Part shown: one piece after another, positions 15,948 to 24,750 of the stretch | Layout of the letters: the number at the start of each line of letters is the position of its first letter | How positions within the stretch are numbered: the first letter of the stretch is position 1 | NCBI RefSeq assembly: GCF_038594605.1 | Contig: NZ_JBCFZM010000003.1 | Coordinates: 248,001 to 312,000 of the forward strand | Direction: 5' to 3' | Length of the DNA stretch: 64,000 nucleotides | Source of the DNA: Alteriqipengyuania bathyomarina_B | Lineage (GTDB): Bacteria; Pseudomonadota; Alphaproteobacteria; Sphingomonadales; Sphingomonadaceae | Notes under the pieces: model-generated | The model's input: only the letters and a program-made list of their open reading frames with translations | Told to the model about the DNA's origin: nothing | The model's database searches: none | Program-made: the position numbers and the translations under genes

Positions 15948-16628
15948 ATGAAACTGATCATCGGCAACAAGAACTATTCCAGCTGGAGCCTGCGCGGCTG
16001 GCTTGCGTGCAAGCAGTCGGGCCTCTCCTTCGACGAGATCCTGGTGCCGATGTTCGGCGAGGATTGGGAAGCGAAGAAGCGCGCGGAAGGCGATCTCACC
16101 CCGTCGTCGGGCAAGGTGCCCGTGCTGTGGGACGGCGATGCCGATGGCGACGCCGTGGCGTGGGACAGTCTCGCTATCCTCGAATACCTGGCCGACAAGG
16201 TCGGACGCGATCGGTTCTGGCCCAAGGAAGATGCGGCCCGCGCGATGGCCCGCGCGATGGTGGCCGAGATGCATAGCTCATACCTCTCGCTGCGCCGCGA
16301 ATGCCCGATGAACATCCGTGTCCGGCACGAGAACGTGAAGATTTCGGAGACCACCAGGCACGACGTGGTCCGCATCCTCGGCCTGTGGGCAGAGGCACGC
16401 GCGCGCTTCGGCAGTGGCGGGCCGTTCCTGTTCGGCACCTTCGGCGCGGCGGATATCTTTTACGCGCCCGTCGTCAGCCGTTTCATCACCTATGGCTTCG
16501 GTGTACCGGGCTTCGCGCAAAGCTACATGCAGGCGGTTTGGACCCACGACTGGCTCCAGCAATGGATCGCCGCAGCCGAGGACGAGCAATGGGTGATCGA
16601 ACAATACGAAAGCGTGCCGACGGCCTGA
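15948..16628 (+). CDS. Glutathione S-transferase
   Basis: A protein of 226 residues. It begins MKLIIGNKNYSSWSLRGWLA, where the NYSSWS serine is the likely catalytic residue of this subgroup. The cis-proline segment is GKVPVLWDG, and the Ser of WDSLAILEYLAD binds the glutamyl end of glutathione. The C-terminal helical domain follows (GTFGAADIFYAPVVSRF). This YfcF/maleylacetoacetate-isomerase-like GST type commonly lies near engB in sphingomonads. Substrate not deducible. Confidence 0.85.
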   Translation: MKLIIGNKNYSSWSLRGWLACKQSGLSFDEILVPMFGEDWEAKKRAEGDLTPSSGKVPVLWDGDADGDAVAWDSLAILEYLADKVGRDRFWPKEDAARAMARAMVAEMHSSYLSLRRECPMNIRVRHENVKISETTRHDVVRILGLWAEARARFGSGGPFLFGTFGAADIFYAPVVSRFITYGFGVPGFAQSYMQAVWTHDWLQQWIAAAEDEQWVIEQYESVPTA

Positions 16629-17512
16629 GAAACCTGCTGAGAACGCGCCTGATCGCGCTGCTGGCGCTGGTTGCGCTGGTGGTGCCCGCACCGCTTTCGG
16701 CCTGGGGCTTCTACGCCCACGGCATTACCGCCGAAATCGCGCTCGCCAATATCAAGCCGGAGACGCGCACCAAGCTGGACTGGCTGTTCGCTGCCGAGCG
16801 GCTGATCGGCACGCCCGACTGCGCTCTGGGCAATCTGGTCGAGGCGGCGACCTGGCCCGACTGCATCCGCCGCGAGGGCTGGCGCTGGGGCTATACCTCC
16901 GCCTGGCATTACCAGACCGAGCCTGTGACCGAGGAGTACGACGTGCGCAAGAACTGCTCCGGCGGCAATTGCGTCAGCGCGCAGGTGACGCGCAATTTCC
17001 GCATCCTTGCCGACGAGAGCCTGCCCGACAATGTCCGGCTGGAAGCGCTCGCCTTCGTGGTCCATTTCGCGGGCGACATCCACATGCCGCTGCATTCGGG
17101 CGATCTCGACGACCGGGGCGGGAACGACCGCGAAGCGGCCTATGGCATCGCCCCTGGCCTGAACCTGCACTGGATCTGGGACGGTCCGCTGGCCGAACGC
17201 GCGATCACATCCGCGCGGACATCATTGGTCCGCCGCTACAGTGCTGCCGAACGTGCCGAGCTGGCGGGTGGCGAACCGGCCGACTGGGGCCGCGAAAGCT
17301 GGGAGACCGCGCGCGACTTCGTCTATCCCAATGCCTTCGACCGCAGCCCGCTCGACGGGCCGCTGCCCGATAAGACCGCGCTGACGCAAGAGGATATCGA
17401 GGCCGCGATCCCGGTATCGCAGCGCCGCGTGACGCAGGCGGGCCTGCGGATTGCGGACCTGCTCGACAGGGCGATGGAGCCCGGCCCGCTGCCCGAGCCG
17501 ACCCGCGACTAG
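16589..17512 (+). CDS. S1/P1-type zinc nuclease, exported
   Basis: A protein of 307 residues from the ATG at 16589, overlapping the GST gene by 40 bases. The start is weakly supported because no good ribosome site is seen. Signal peptide NLLRTRLIALLALVALVVPA-PLSA precedes WGFYAHGITAEIA, where the mature N-terminal Trp and the His are zinc ligands in S1/P1 nucleases. Further ligands are in HFAGDIHMPLHSGDLDDRGGN and NLHWIWDG. The family degrades single-stranded RNA and DNA and removes 3' phosphates, here in the periplasm, probably for nucleotide scavenging. Confidence 0.85.
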   Translation: MGDRTIRKRADGLRNLLRTRLIALLALVALVVPAPLSAWGFYAHGITAEIALANIKPETRTKLDWLFAAERLIGTPDCALGNLVEAATWPDCIRREGWRWGYTSAWHYQTEPVTEEYDVRKNCSGGNCVSAQVTRNFRILADESLPDNVRLEALAFVVHFAGDIHMPLHSGDLDDRGGNDREAAYGIAPGLNLHWIWDGPLAERAITSARTSLVRRYSAAERAELAGGEPADWGRESWETARDFVYPNAFDRSPLDGPLPDKTALTQEDIEAAIPVSQRRVTQAGLRIADLLDRAMEPGPLPEPTRD

Positions 17513-18000
17513 GGCGTGCGCTTTGCAGCGTAGCGCGTGCCGTCCTTTCGCGCATAGCCCTCGGCATCGAAGACCATATCAATATCGGGATATTCGCCCG
17601 AGTCCTTGTCCTTCGGACCCGCGCTGATCGCCACGAAGATGCAATCGGCATCGCTGCGGTTCTGGAGGTGGTGGCCGTTCTTCGCGCCCGCCGCCCATGC
17701 AACGACATCGCCTGGGCGCACGATGCTCTCGCCGTCGCCTGCCCCGGACCCCGATCCGGGGTCCTCGACCAGCACGGCCTCTCCTTCCAGCATCACCAGC
17801 AGCTCGTCCTCCTCGCGGTGCCAGTGCCGCTGGCTCGACCAGGCGCCGGGTTTGAGCGTCACATGGCTCACCCCCATCCGGGTCAGCCCGGCAACCGGCG
17901 CGAGGCGGCGATACCAGCGTCCCTGAACCTCATCGTCGAAGGGCGCCGGGTAGCCGGTGGCGTTGGTCTGAGGGATCGCATCAAGATCGAGCTTGGGCAT
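17509..18000 (-). CDS. Cupin domain protein
   Basis: A protein of 163 residues with a single beta-barrel cupin: motif 1 HWHREEDELLVMLEGEAVL and motif 2 PGDVVAWAAGAKNGHHLQN supply the metal-binding His/Glu set. Such small cupins may be isomerases, dioxygenases or sugar-binding proteins; none can be chosen here. It ends 4 bases inside the convergent nuclease gene and is divergent from dapE. Confidence 0.8.
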   Translation of the reverse strand: MPKLDLDAIPQTNATGYPAPFDDEVQGRWYRRLAPVAGLTRMGVSHVTLKPGAWSSQRHWHREEDELLVMLEGEAVLVEDPGSGSGAGDGESIVRPGDVVAWAAGAKNGHHLQNRSDADCIFVAISAGPKDKDSGEYPDIDMVFDAEGYARKDGTRYAAKRTP

Positions 18001-18029
18001 CGGCGAAGTCTCCTGCTAGCGCTCGGAGC

Positions 18030-19160
18030 ATGACCGATGTTCTCGACCTCGCCAAGCGGCTGATCGCCGCACCCAGCGTCACCCCGGCCACCGGCGCAGT
18101 GTTCGACGCTCTCGAAGCGATGCTGATACCGCTAGGCTTCGTTGTGCACCGTTTTAGCCGCGGTGAAGGCGCTGCTGGAACGGACGAAGCGCCGGTCGAA
18201 AACCTCTTTGCCATTCGCGAAGGAGGCGGCAGGCATCTCGCCTTTGCGGGCCATCTCGACGTGGTGCCACCGGGCGAGGGCTGGGCCAGCGGTGCGTTCG
18301 AACCGGAGATAAGAGGCGACCTCCTCTACGGACGCGGGGCGGTCGACATGAAGGGCGCGATTGCCTGCATGGTCGCCGCCGTCGCCGATATTCCCGCCGA
18401 TGCCGGGACGATCAGCTTCATCATCACCGGCGACGAGGAAGGGCCTGCGCTGCACGGCACCCGTGCGCTGATCGACTTCATGGAGGAGGCTGGTCACCAG
18501 CCCGATCTGTGCCTCGTCGGCGAGCCCACCAGCGTCAACCGGCTGGGCGATATGATGAAGATCGGCCGGCGGGGATCGGTCAACATGTGGCTGAGCGCCA
18601 AGGGCACGCAGGGCCATGTCGCCTATCCGCATCTGGCCGACAATCCGATCCCGCGCCTCGTCGCTGCGATGGCAGACCTGGAGGCACTCAGGCTGGACGA
18701 AGGGACCGACTGGTTCCAGCCGAGCAATCTGGAGATTACCGACATCGAGGTCGGCAATCCGGCGCATAACGTCATCCCCGGCGAAGCGCGCGCGCGCCTT
18801 TCGATCCGCTTCAACGACCTGCATTCGGGCGCGAGCCTGAGCGAGAAGGTCACCGCGATCTGCGCCAAGCACCAGGTCGATGTGAACCCGGTCATCTCGG
18901 GCGAGCCCTTTCTTACCCCGCCGGGCGAATTCTCCGCCATGGTCAGCGCTGCCGTGGAAGCGGAGACCGGGATCGCTCCCGAAGCCTCGACCACCGGCGG
19001 CACGTCGGATGCGCGGTTCCTGCGGGCCGTCTGTCCGGTGATCGAGTTCGGCCTGGTCAACGCGACGATGCACAAGCGCGACGAGGCGGTGGCGGTCGCG
19101 GATCTCGCGGTGCTCGCGCGGGTTTATGCGCGCATTGCCCGCGCCGCGCTCCACAATTGA
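18030..19160 (+). CDS. dapE: Succinyl-diaminopimelate desuccinylase
   Basis: A protein of 376 residues of the M20 metallopeptidase family. Zinc ligands and neighbours are visible: GHLDVVPPGEGW (His/Asp), GRGAVDMKGAIACM (bridging Asp), TGDEEGPALHGTR (catalytic Glu pair), GEPTSVN, and HKRDEAV near the C-terminus. It hydrolyses N-succinyl-LL-diaminopimelate to LL-diaminopimelate and succinate for lysine and peptidoglycan. dapB of the same pathway lies 4 kb away. Confidence 0.93.
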   Translation: MTDVLDLAKRLIAAPSVTPATGAVFDALEAMLIPLGFVVHRFSRGEGAAGTDEAPVENLFAIREGGGRHLAFAGHLDVVPPGEGWASGAFEPEIRGDLLYGRGAVDMKGAIACMVAAVADIPADAGTISFIITGDEEGPALHGTRALIDFMEEAGHQPDLCLVGEPTSVNRLGDMMKIGRRGSVNMWLSAKGTQGHVAYPHLADNPIPRLVAAMADLEALRLDEGTDWFQPSNLEITDIEVGNPAHNVIPGEARARLSIRFNDLHSGASLSEKVTAICAKHQVDVNPVISGEPFLTPPGEFSAMVSAAVEAETGIAPEASTTGGTSDARFLRAVCPVIEFGLVNATMHKRDEAVAVADLAVLARVYARIARAALHN

Positions 19161-19238
19161 GGGCATAGCGAACGCGCCCACTTGCCGCGCCCCTCGCGCC
19201 CCGGCACTATGCCGCCAAGGGATTTCTAGGGGACACCA

Positions 19239-20519
19239 ATGTTCAAGCTCTGGTTTGCGACGCCTTTGTGGGCGCGCGTGCTGCTCGCGCTGATCCTCGG
19301 CGCGGTTGCCGGATATTTCTGGGGCCCCGGGGCCGAAAGCATCAAGATCGTCGGCGATATCTTCATCGACTTCATCAAGATGCTCATCGTCCCGCTGATC
19401 TTCCTCAGCATCGTGGGCGGCGTCGCCGCCATCGGCGATCTCGGCAAGCTCGGCAGCGTAGGCTGGCGCGCGATCCTGCTGTTCGTCGTGACCGGACAGG
19501 TCGCGGTGTGGCTGGGGCTGGGCCTCGGCACCTTCTTCATGCCCGGTGTCGGCCTCGACACCTCGGGCATCGACATGGGGCCGGTGCCCGAGCCCGCGCC
19601 GTTCGAATGGCGCGAGATGCTGCGCTCGATGATCCCGGTCAGCCCGGTAAAGGTGATGGCGGACGTCAACGTCCTGCCGCTGATCGTATTCTCGCTGCTG
19701 GTCGGTATCGGCATCCTGCTGGCCAAGCGGGATGAGGATAGCGAGACGGTGGACACTCCCGGCGCCACCAGGGGCGCCGTGGGGGCCGTGGCCCGTGCTT
19801 TCGACGCGGGCGCGGTGATTTTCCAGAAGATCACCATGGTGGTGATGGAGCTGACCCCGTTCGGCGTCTTCGCGCTGATGGCGTGGGTGGTCGGCACGCT
19901 CGGCCTCAATGCCGTGACCGCGCTCGGCAAGCTGGTCGCGCTCAACTACGGCGGCTGCCTGCTGATCATCTTCGTGATGTACGTCTTTATCCTGCTGCTC
20001 TCGCGGGTCTCGGTGATCGGCTTCTTCCGCGGGATGATCGATGCGATCGCGGTTGCCTATTCCACCGCCAGCTCCAGCGCGACGCTGCCCGTGACCCTGC
20101 GCTGCACGCAGCGCAACCTCGGTGTCAGCCGCCCCACGTCGAGCTTCATCGTTTCGCTGGGATCGACCATCAACATGGACGGCACCGCGATGTATCTGGG
20201 ACTGGCGACCTTGTTCGGCGCGCAGATTTTCGGGGTGGACCTGAGCTGGGGCGACTACGGCATGATCGCGCTTCTGGCGACGGTCGGCTCGATCGGCGCG
20301 GCGGGCATTCCGGGCGGCGGGCTCGTCATGATGGGCGCGATCTTCACCGCCGTGGGCGTGCCGCTGGAGACCATCGCCTTTGTCGCGGGTGTCGACCGGA
20401 TCATGGACATGATGCGTACCGCCACCAACGTCACCGGCGATGCGACCGTGACCGTCGCGACCGCCACCATGCTGGGCGAGATCGACAAGGCCGAGCTCGC
20501 CAGCGCGGACGATGTTTAG
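19239..20519 (+). CDS. Dicarboxylate/amino acid:cation symporter (DAACS)
   Basis: A protein of 426 residues with about eight membrane helices and the two re-entrant hairpins of the family: the serine-rich STASSSATLPVTLRC loop and the NMDGT motif in FIVSLGSTINMDGTAMYLG, both needed for substrate and sodium binding. It would import C4-dicarboxylates, glutamate or aspartate with Na+ or H+. The end overlaps the next small membrane gene by 8 bases. Confidence 0.88.
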   Translation: MFKLWFATPLWARVLLALILGAVAGYFWGPGAESIKIVGDIFIDFIKMLIVPLIFLSIVGGVAAIGDLGKLGSVGWRAILLFVVTGQVAVWLGLGLGTFFMPGVGLDTSGIDMGPVPEPAPFEWREMLRSMIPVSPVKVMADVNVLPLIVFSLLVGIGILLAKRDEDSETVDTPGATRGAVGAVARAFDAGAVIFQKITMVVMELTPFGVFALMAWVVGTLGLNAVTALGKLVALNYGGCLLIIFVMYVFILLLSRVSVIGFFRGMIDAIAVAYSTASSSATLPVTLRCTQRNLGVSRPTSSFIVSLGSTINMDGTAMYLGLATLFGAQIFGVDLSWGDYGMIALLATVGSIGAAGIPGGGLVMMGAIFTAVGVPLETIAFVAGVDRIMDMMRTATNVTGDATVTVATATMLGEIDKAELASADDV

Positions 20520-20862
20520 CGAGGAGCGTAGCTACTCGGCAGGCGAGAAGGCATGGCGAATTGCCGTCTGCTTCCTGCTCGTCGTGGTCCTGCCAATCGC
20601 GGCAATCATCATCTTCGCTGCGCCCCCGGATTTCAGCAAATCGGGCCCGTCCGAAGGTACGGTCGCGGCTTGGCTAGGTGATAACGGCTGGTGGTTGGCC
20701 TTGGCAGGCTTCCTGATCGCAGGAATCGTTGGAATTCATTTCTTGCCGGTTGGCCGATGGATGAAGGCCGGATTGAGCGCGCTGTATGTCCCACTTGGTG
20801 CAGCAGCGATCTTCGTTTTTACACTGGTGTGGGGATGCCACTGCTGTGGTGGCTGCCTTTAG
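20512..20862 (+). CDS. Small membrane protein of unknown function
   Basis: A protein of 116 residues with three predicted membrane helices (WRIAVCFLLVVVLPIAAIII, WWLALAGFLIAGIVGIHFL, ALYVPLGAAAIFVFTLVW) and a C-terminal cysteine cluster WGCHCCGGCL. It overlaps the end of the symporter gene by 8 bases and is probably co-transcribed. The terminal Cys cluster might bind a metal; no family recognised. Codon use is somewhat less GC-biased than its neighbour's. Confidence 0.6.
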   Translation: MFSEERSYSAGEKAWRIAVCFLLVVVLPIAAIIIFAAPPDFSKSGPSEGTVAAWLGDNGWWLALAGFLIAGIVGIHFLPVGRWMKAGLSALYVPLGAAAIFVFTLVWGCHCCGGCL

Positions 20863-20865
20863 CCC

Positions 20866-21306
20866 TCATTCACCCATCGTCGCCGGCGCGTCGCTCACCG
20901 GTTCGACATATTCGATCGGCACGAACTGGCCGAGGCCGCAGGCAACGCCGCGCTCCAGATCGGCGCCTGCGCGCTCGATCGAGTAGATCACTTCGCCCCG
21001 GCACAGCTGCCCGGTCGGCGTATCGTAGGTGAAGCCGCGATTGAAGCTGAGGCGCGGGCATTGCGAGGGGAGCGTGTTGCGATACACCTTGCCACCCGCG
21101 ACCTCGAAATCGATCGTCTGCTCGTCGCGAACGCGCGTTTCGCGCAGGGCGGAGGTGGTGATGCAGCTCTCCGCTTCGCCCAGCACCCGCACCGGCTGGT
21201 CGTCCGCGACATTGCGGAAGTCGAGCGACCGGTCGCCCACCGGTGCGCAGGAGGCGAGCGCGGCGAGGGCGCCCAGCGAACCCAGAGATACCAATGCCAG
21301 CTTCAT
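20866..21306 (-). CDS. Lipoprotein of unknown function (DUF6491-like)
   Basis: A protein of 146 residues. The N-terminus MKLALVSLGSLGALAALASC is a lipoprotein signal with the acylated Cys at residue 20. The mature part (DDQPVRVLGEAESCITTSAL, a second and third Cys, and an Asp/Glu-rich end) resembles the small DUF6491-type lipoproteins of sphingomonads, but I am not certain. Convergent with the gene at 20512. Confidence 0.6.
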   Translation of the reverse strand: MKLALVSLGSLGALAALASCAPVGDRSLDFRNVADDQPVRVLGEAESCITTSALRETRVRDEQTIDFEVAGGKVYRNTLPSQCPRLSFNRGFTYDTPTGQLCRGEVIYSIERAGADLERGVACGLGQFVPIEYVEPVSDAPATMGE

Positions 21307-21340
21307 GTTGTGCTCTCCTCGGGCACTGAATACGCTTTGT

Positions 21341-21991
21341 TTAGCGGCCCTTGGGCGGTTCTAGCACCTTTTTGCGGAAGCTGCACAGGTCGGCCAGCTC
21401 GCAGTGCCAGCATTCGGGCGCGCGCGCCTTGCAGGTGTAGCGCCCGTGCAGGATCAGCCAGTGATGTGCATGCAGGCGGAAGGGGCCGGGCACACGCTTC
21501 TCCAGCTTTGCCTCGACCGCTTCGGGCGTCTTGCCCTTGGCAAGCCCGGTGCGGTTGCCGACGCGGAAGATATGCGTGTCGACTGCGAAGGTCTCCTGCC
21601 CGAAGGCGCAGTTGAGCACCACATTGGCGGTCTTGCGGCCCACGCCGGGCAGCTCGACCAATTCCTCGCGCGTCTGCGGCACCTCGCCATCATGTTCATC
21701 CACCAGCAGCCGCGCCATCGCGATCACGTTCTTGGCCTTGGAGTTGAACAGGCCGATCGTCTTGATGCGATCCTTCAGCCCGTCCTCGCCCAGTTCGAGC
21801 ATCTGTGCAGGCGTCTGCACTTGCGCGAACAGCGCGCGCGTCGCCTTGTTGACGCCGACATCGGTCGCCTGGGCACTCAGCGTTACCGCGACCAGCAGCT
21901 GGTACGGGTTGCCATATTCCAGCTCTGTCTCGGGCGCGGGATTGCCTTCGGCCAGACGGCGGAAGAACTCGAAGATCTGGTCTTTGGTCAT
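21341..21991 (-). CDS. nth: Endonuclease III (base-excision repair glycosylase)
   Basis: A protein of 216 residues. The helix-hairpin-helix LPGVGRKTANVVL (with the catalytic Lys) and the Asp in FAVDTHIFRV are present, followed by the [4Fe-4S] cluster CKARAPECWHCELADLC (C-x6-C-x2-C-x5-C). It removes oxidised pyrimidines and cleaves abasic sites. Last gene of a leftward group after dapB and an HExxH protein. Confidence 0.95.
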   Translation of the reverse strand: MTKDQIFEFFRRLAEGNPAPETELEYGNPYQLLVAVTLSAQATDVGVNKATRALFAQVQTPAQMLELGEDGLKDRIKTIGLFNSKAKNVIAMARLLVDEHDGEVPQTREELVELPGVGRKTANVVLNCAFGQETFAVDTHIFRVGNRTGLAKGKTPEAVEAKLEKRVPGPFRLHAHHWLILHGRYTCKARAPECWHCELADLCSFRKKVLEPPKGR

Positions 21992-22004
21992 CGATCGACG
22001 CGCC

Positions 22005-22532
22005 TCACCGCAGCCAGCGGATCATGTTGGGGAAGGACGGGACGCCTTGCTCCAGCGCGGTCTGCATGTCGGCGCACATCCCGTAATAGCCGAGCATGGG
22101 CGCGCCGATATAATGCCCGGTCGCGAAGGACTGGATCAGCTTCGCGCTGTCGTCGCGATACCCGCCCGAGTGGAACAGCTGTTTGAGCGCGAGGTTGCAC
22201 TGACGCGCCGCTGCGAAAGACCAGGCGATCGCCATCATTTCGTCGGTCGGATCGGGTTCGATCGGGCCGAGCGTGGCCCGATCTTCGGGTGCTGCGGCAG
22301 CAATATGTCCGCCCTCGTGCAGCAGATCGCTTGGCCAGACAGGGGTGCCGGGATCGATCAACAGACGCCCGCCGATAATCGCAAGCCCGTCGAGCAGTTG
22401 CGCTTCGTCGTCTTCGCCGATCCAGTCGACTTCGAGCCCGACCTCTTCGAGAAAGGCGAGACATCGCGCGGCCGCATCCTCGCCGCCGCCTTCCTCGCGC
22501 CACCGGCACGCCGCCGCCGTCACCTTGCTCAC
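22005..22532 (-). CDS. Unknown protein with HEGGH metal-binding-like motif
   Basis: A protein of 175 residues from a GTG at 22532 that overlaps the dapB stop (GTGA); the longer frame to 22586 would run into dapB. It contains WPSDLLHEGGHIAAA, an HExxH zinc-protease-like motif on a helix, and downstream helices with GHYIGAPMLGYYGMCADMQ. It might be a metal-dependent hydrolase of a small uncharacterised family. The tight fit between dapB and nth suggests translation coupling with dapB. Confidence 0.65.
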   Translation of the reverse strand: MSKVTAAACRWREEGGGEDAAARCLAFLEEVGLEVDWIGEDDEAQLLDGLAIIGGRLLIDPGTPVWPSDLLHEGGHIAAAAPEDRATLGPIEPDPTDEMMAIAWSFAAARQCNLALKQLFHSGGYRDDSAKLIQSFATGHYIGAPMLGYYGMCADMQTALEQGVPSFPNMIRWLR

Positions 22533-23257
22533 AGCCCCAGCACATCCTCCATCGTGTAGCGCCCCGGCTCGCGCCCGATCAGCCACGCCGCACCGGTGAG
22601 CGCACCGCGTGCGAAAAGGGCACGATCCTCGGCGACATGCGACAGGACGATACGTTCGTTCTCGCCCGCCAGGATCACGCTGTGCTCGCCCGCGACCGTG
22701 CCGCCCCGCAGGCTCGCGAAACCGATGGCGCCGTCGCCGCGCGCGCCGGTGTGCCCGTCGCGGCCGCGTTCGGCATTGTCGGCCAGGTCGACGCCGCGTG
22801 CATTCGCCGCCGCCTCGCCGAGCAGCAAGGCGGTACCGCTGGGCGCATCGACCTTGTTGCGGTGATGCATCTCGACGATCTCGATATCCCAGCCTGGCCC
22901 CAGCGCGCCTGCCGCCTCGCGCACAAGCTTGGCCAGCATGGTCACGCCGAGCGAGGTATTGCCTGTCTGGAGCACCGGAACGGCATGCGCGGCCTCGTCG
23001 ATCGCGCGGTGGTGGCGATCCTCTAACCCGGTCGTGCCGATCAGGATCGGGATTCCGGCGCCGATCGCGGCGTGCAGGTTGCCCTCGAGCGCGGCGGGCG
23101 CGGAAAAGTCGATCAGAGCATTGCTGGCATCGGCGAGCCCTGCGACATCCTCGCCCTTGTCGGCTCCGCCTGCCAGCTTGTGCTCGCTCGCTTCGACCGC
23201 CGCCGCGATTGCCTGCCCCATGCGCCCTTCGCGCCCGATGATTCCGATTGCCGCCAT
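22529..23257 (-). CDS. dapB: 4-Hydroxy-tetrahydrodipicolinate reductase
   Basis: A protein of 242 residues from the ATG at 23257. The N-terminal nucleotide-binding motif is GIIGREGRMGQAI, followed by IGTTG and the active-site region EMHHRNKVDAPSGTALLLGE, which holds the catalytic His/Lys. It uses NAD(P)H to make tetrahydrodipicolinate on the lysine/diaminopimelate route. Divergent from the sirtuin gene, with 33 bp between the starts. Confidence 0.95.
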   Translation of the reverse strand: MAAIGIIGREGRMGQAIAAAVEASEHKLAGGADKGEDVAGLADASNALIDFSAPAALEGNLHAAIGAGIPILIGTTGLEDRHHRAIDEAAHAVPVLQTGNTSLGVTMLAKLVREAAGALGPGWDIEIVEMHHRNKVDAPSGTALLLGEAAANARGVDLADNAERGRDGHTGARGDGAIGFASLRGGTVAGEHSVILAGENERIVLSHVAEDRALFARGALTGAAWLIGREPGRYTMEDVLGL

Positions 23258-23290
23258 TGCGCTCTCGCTTCGTGAGTGTTTGATGGGTGC

Positions 23291-23992
23291 ATGGCAGACA
23301 TTCGCAACATCGTCATCCTGACCGGCGCAGGAATTTCCGCCGAAAGCGGAATCGACACCTTCCGCGATGCCGGGGGCCTGTGGGAAAAGCACCGAATCGA
23401 GGATGTGGCAACGCCCGAGGCATTCGCGCGCAATCCAGCGCTGGTGCAGGGTTTCTACGATGCCCGCCGCGCGGCGCTGGCCACCGTGGAGCCCAATGCG
23501 GCGCATCGGTCGCTCGCGCGACTCGAAGCGGAATGGCCGCACGAATTGCTGCTGGTCACCCAGAATGTCGACGACCTGCACGAGCGGGGCGGCGTACAGG
23601 ACGTTCTGCACATGCACGGCGAATTGCTCAGCGCCCTGTGCGGTGCATGCGGCGCGCGCTCGCGCTGGGACGGTCCGCTGAGCGATGCGCCCGCGTGCCT
23701 GGCGTGCGGCGCCCCCGCGCTGAGGCCCGATGTCGTCTGGTTCGGCGAAATGCCCTACCAGATGCGGCGCATCTACGACGCGCTCGCGCGGGCCGACCTG
23801 TTCGTCTCGATCGGGACCAGCGGGGCGGTGTATCCTGCAGCAGGCTTCGTGCAGGAGGCTGCGGCGTCAGGCGCGCGCACGCTCGAACTCAATCTAGAGC
23901 GCAGCGAAGGCTCGCACTGGTTCGACGAATCGCGGCAGGGCAGGGCGGGCGAGCTGGTCCCCGCCTGGGTGGACGAGGTGCTAGGCGCCTGA
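23291..23992 (+). CDS. cobB: NAD-dependent protein deacylase (sirtuin, CobB type)
   Basis: A protein of 233 residues from the ATG at 23291. Sirtuin motifs: GAGISAESGIDTFRDAGGLW, TQNVDDLHERGG, the catalytic MHGE, the zinc cysteines CGACG ... CLACG, and FGEMPY, then GTSGAVYPAAGF. It removes acyl groups from lysines with NAD+ as co-substrate. The 3' end overlaps the convergent moeB by 12 bases. Confidence 0.92.
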   Translation: MADIRNIVILTGAGISAESGIDTFRDAGGLWEKHRIEDVATPEAFARNPALVQGFYDARRAALATVEPNAAHRSLARLEAEWPHELLLVTQNVDDLHERGGVQDVLHMHGELLSALCGACGARSRWDGPLSDAPACLACGAPALRPDVVWFGEMPYQMRRIYDALARADLFVSIGTSGAVYPAAGFVQEAAASGARTLELNLERSEGSHWFDESRQGRAGELVPAWVDEVLGA

Positions 23993-24748
23993 GCCGCATC
24001 CTTTGCATGCCGGGTCCTTGGCGATCCTGAAGCTGCGCATCTCGGGGTCCAGCCCATCCATCAGGTAGAGCTTTGCCCAGTGCGGATCGCCGAGGCTGCC
24101 CGCGCCCGTCAGCAGCACGCGAATTGCCTGCATCGCGGCGAAGCTGCCGACCCAGCCGACCATCGCGCCCAGCACGCCGTCCTCCGCGCAGGTGTCGCAA
24201 TCGTCGGCGTCGAAGGCATCGCCGACGAAGCAGCGATAGCAGGCCTGGTCGGGCAGGTGCCCTGCGAAAGCGCCGACCTGGCCCTGAAAACGGCCGACGG
24301 CGGCGCTCAGCAAGGGAACGCCCGCCCTCACGCAGGCATCGGACACCGCCAGCCGGGTCGCGAAATTGTCGGTCCCGTCGAGCACGAGGTCCGCGCCTTC
24401 GATCAGCCGCCTGGCGTTCGCCGGATCGATCCGGTCGTCATAAACATCTGCGGGGATCGCCCCGTCGAAATTGGCGAGCCAGCGCCGCGCGGCGACCGCT
24501 TTGGCATGGCCGATGTCGCGGGTGGTGTAGATCGTCTGGCGCTGGAGGTTGGAAAGTTCGACATCGCCGGCATCGATCAGCGTGAAGCGCCCGATGCCGG
24601 CCGCGCTGAGATATTGCAGCACCGGGCTGCCGATCCCGCCGAGGCCGACCAGCGCAACATGCTTTTGCGCCAGCGCCGCCTGCCCCGCGCCGCCGACTTC
24701 GGGCAGCACGATATGGCGTGCGAACCGCTCGAGTCGTTCAGGAGGCAT
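23981..24748 (-). CDS. moeB: ThiF/MoeB/HesA family adenylyltransferase
   Basis: A protein of 255 residues from the ATG at 24748. The ATP-binding motif is GLGGIGSPVLQYLSAAGIG, with NLQRQ and the Asp in DGTDNFATR. Zinc-type cysteine pairs are CYRC and CDTC, later CKGC. It activates the C-terminus of a small ubiquitin-like sulfur carrier (MoaD or ThiS) by adenylation. Without its carrier next door the exact pathway (molybdopterin or thiamine) is open. Confidence 0.85.
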   Translation of the reverse strand: MPPERLERFARHIVLPEVGGAGQAALAQKHVALVGLGGIGSPVLQYLSAAGIGRFTLIDAGDVELSNLQRQTIYTTRDIGHAKAVAARRWLANFDGAIPADVYDDRIDPANARRLIEGADLVLDGTDNFATRLAVSDACVRAGVPLLSAAVGRFQGQVGAFAGHLPDQACYRCFVGDAFDADDCDTCAEDGVLGAMVGWVGSFAAMQAIRVLLTGAGSLGDPHWAKLYLMDGLDPEMRSFRIAKDPACKGCGSGA

Positions 24749-24750
24749 GC

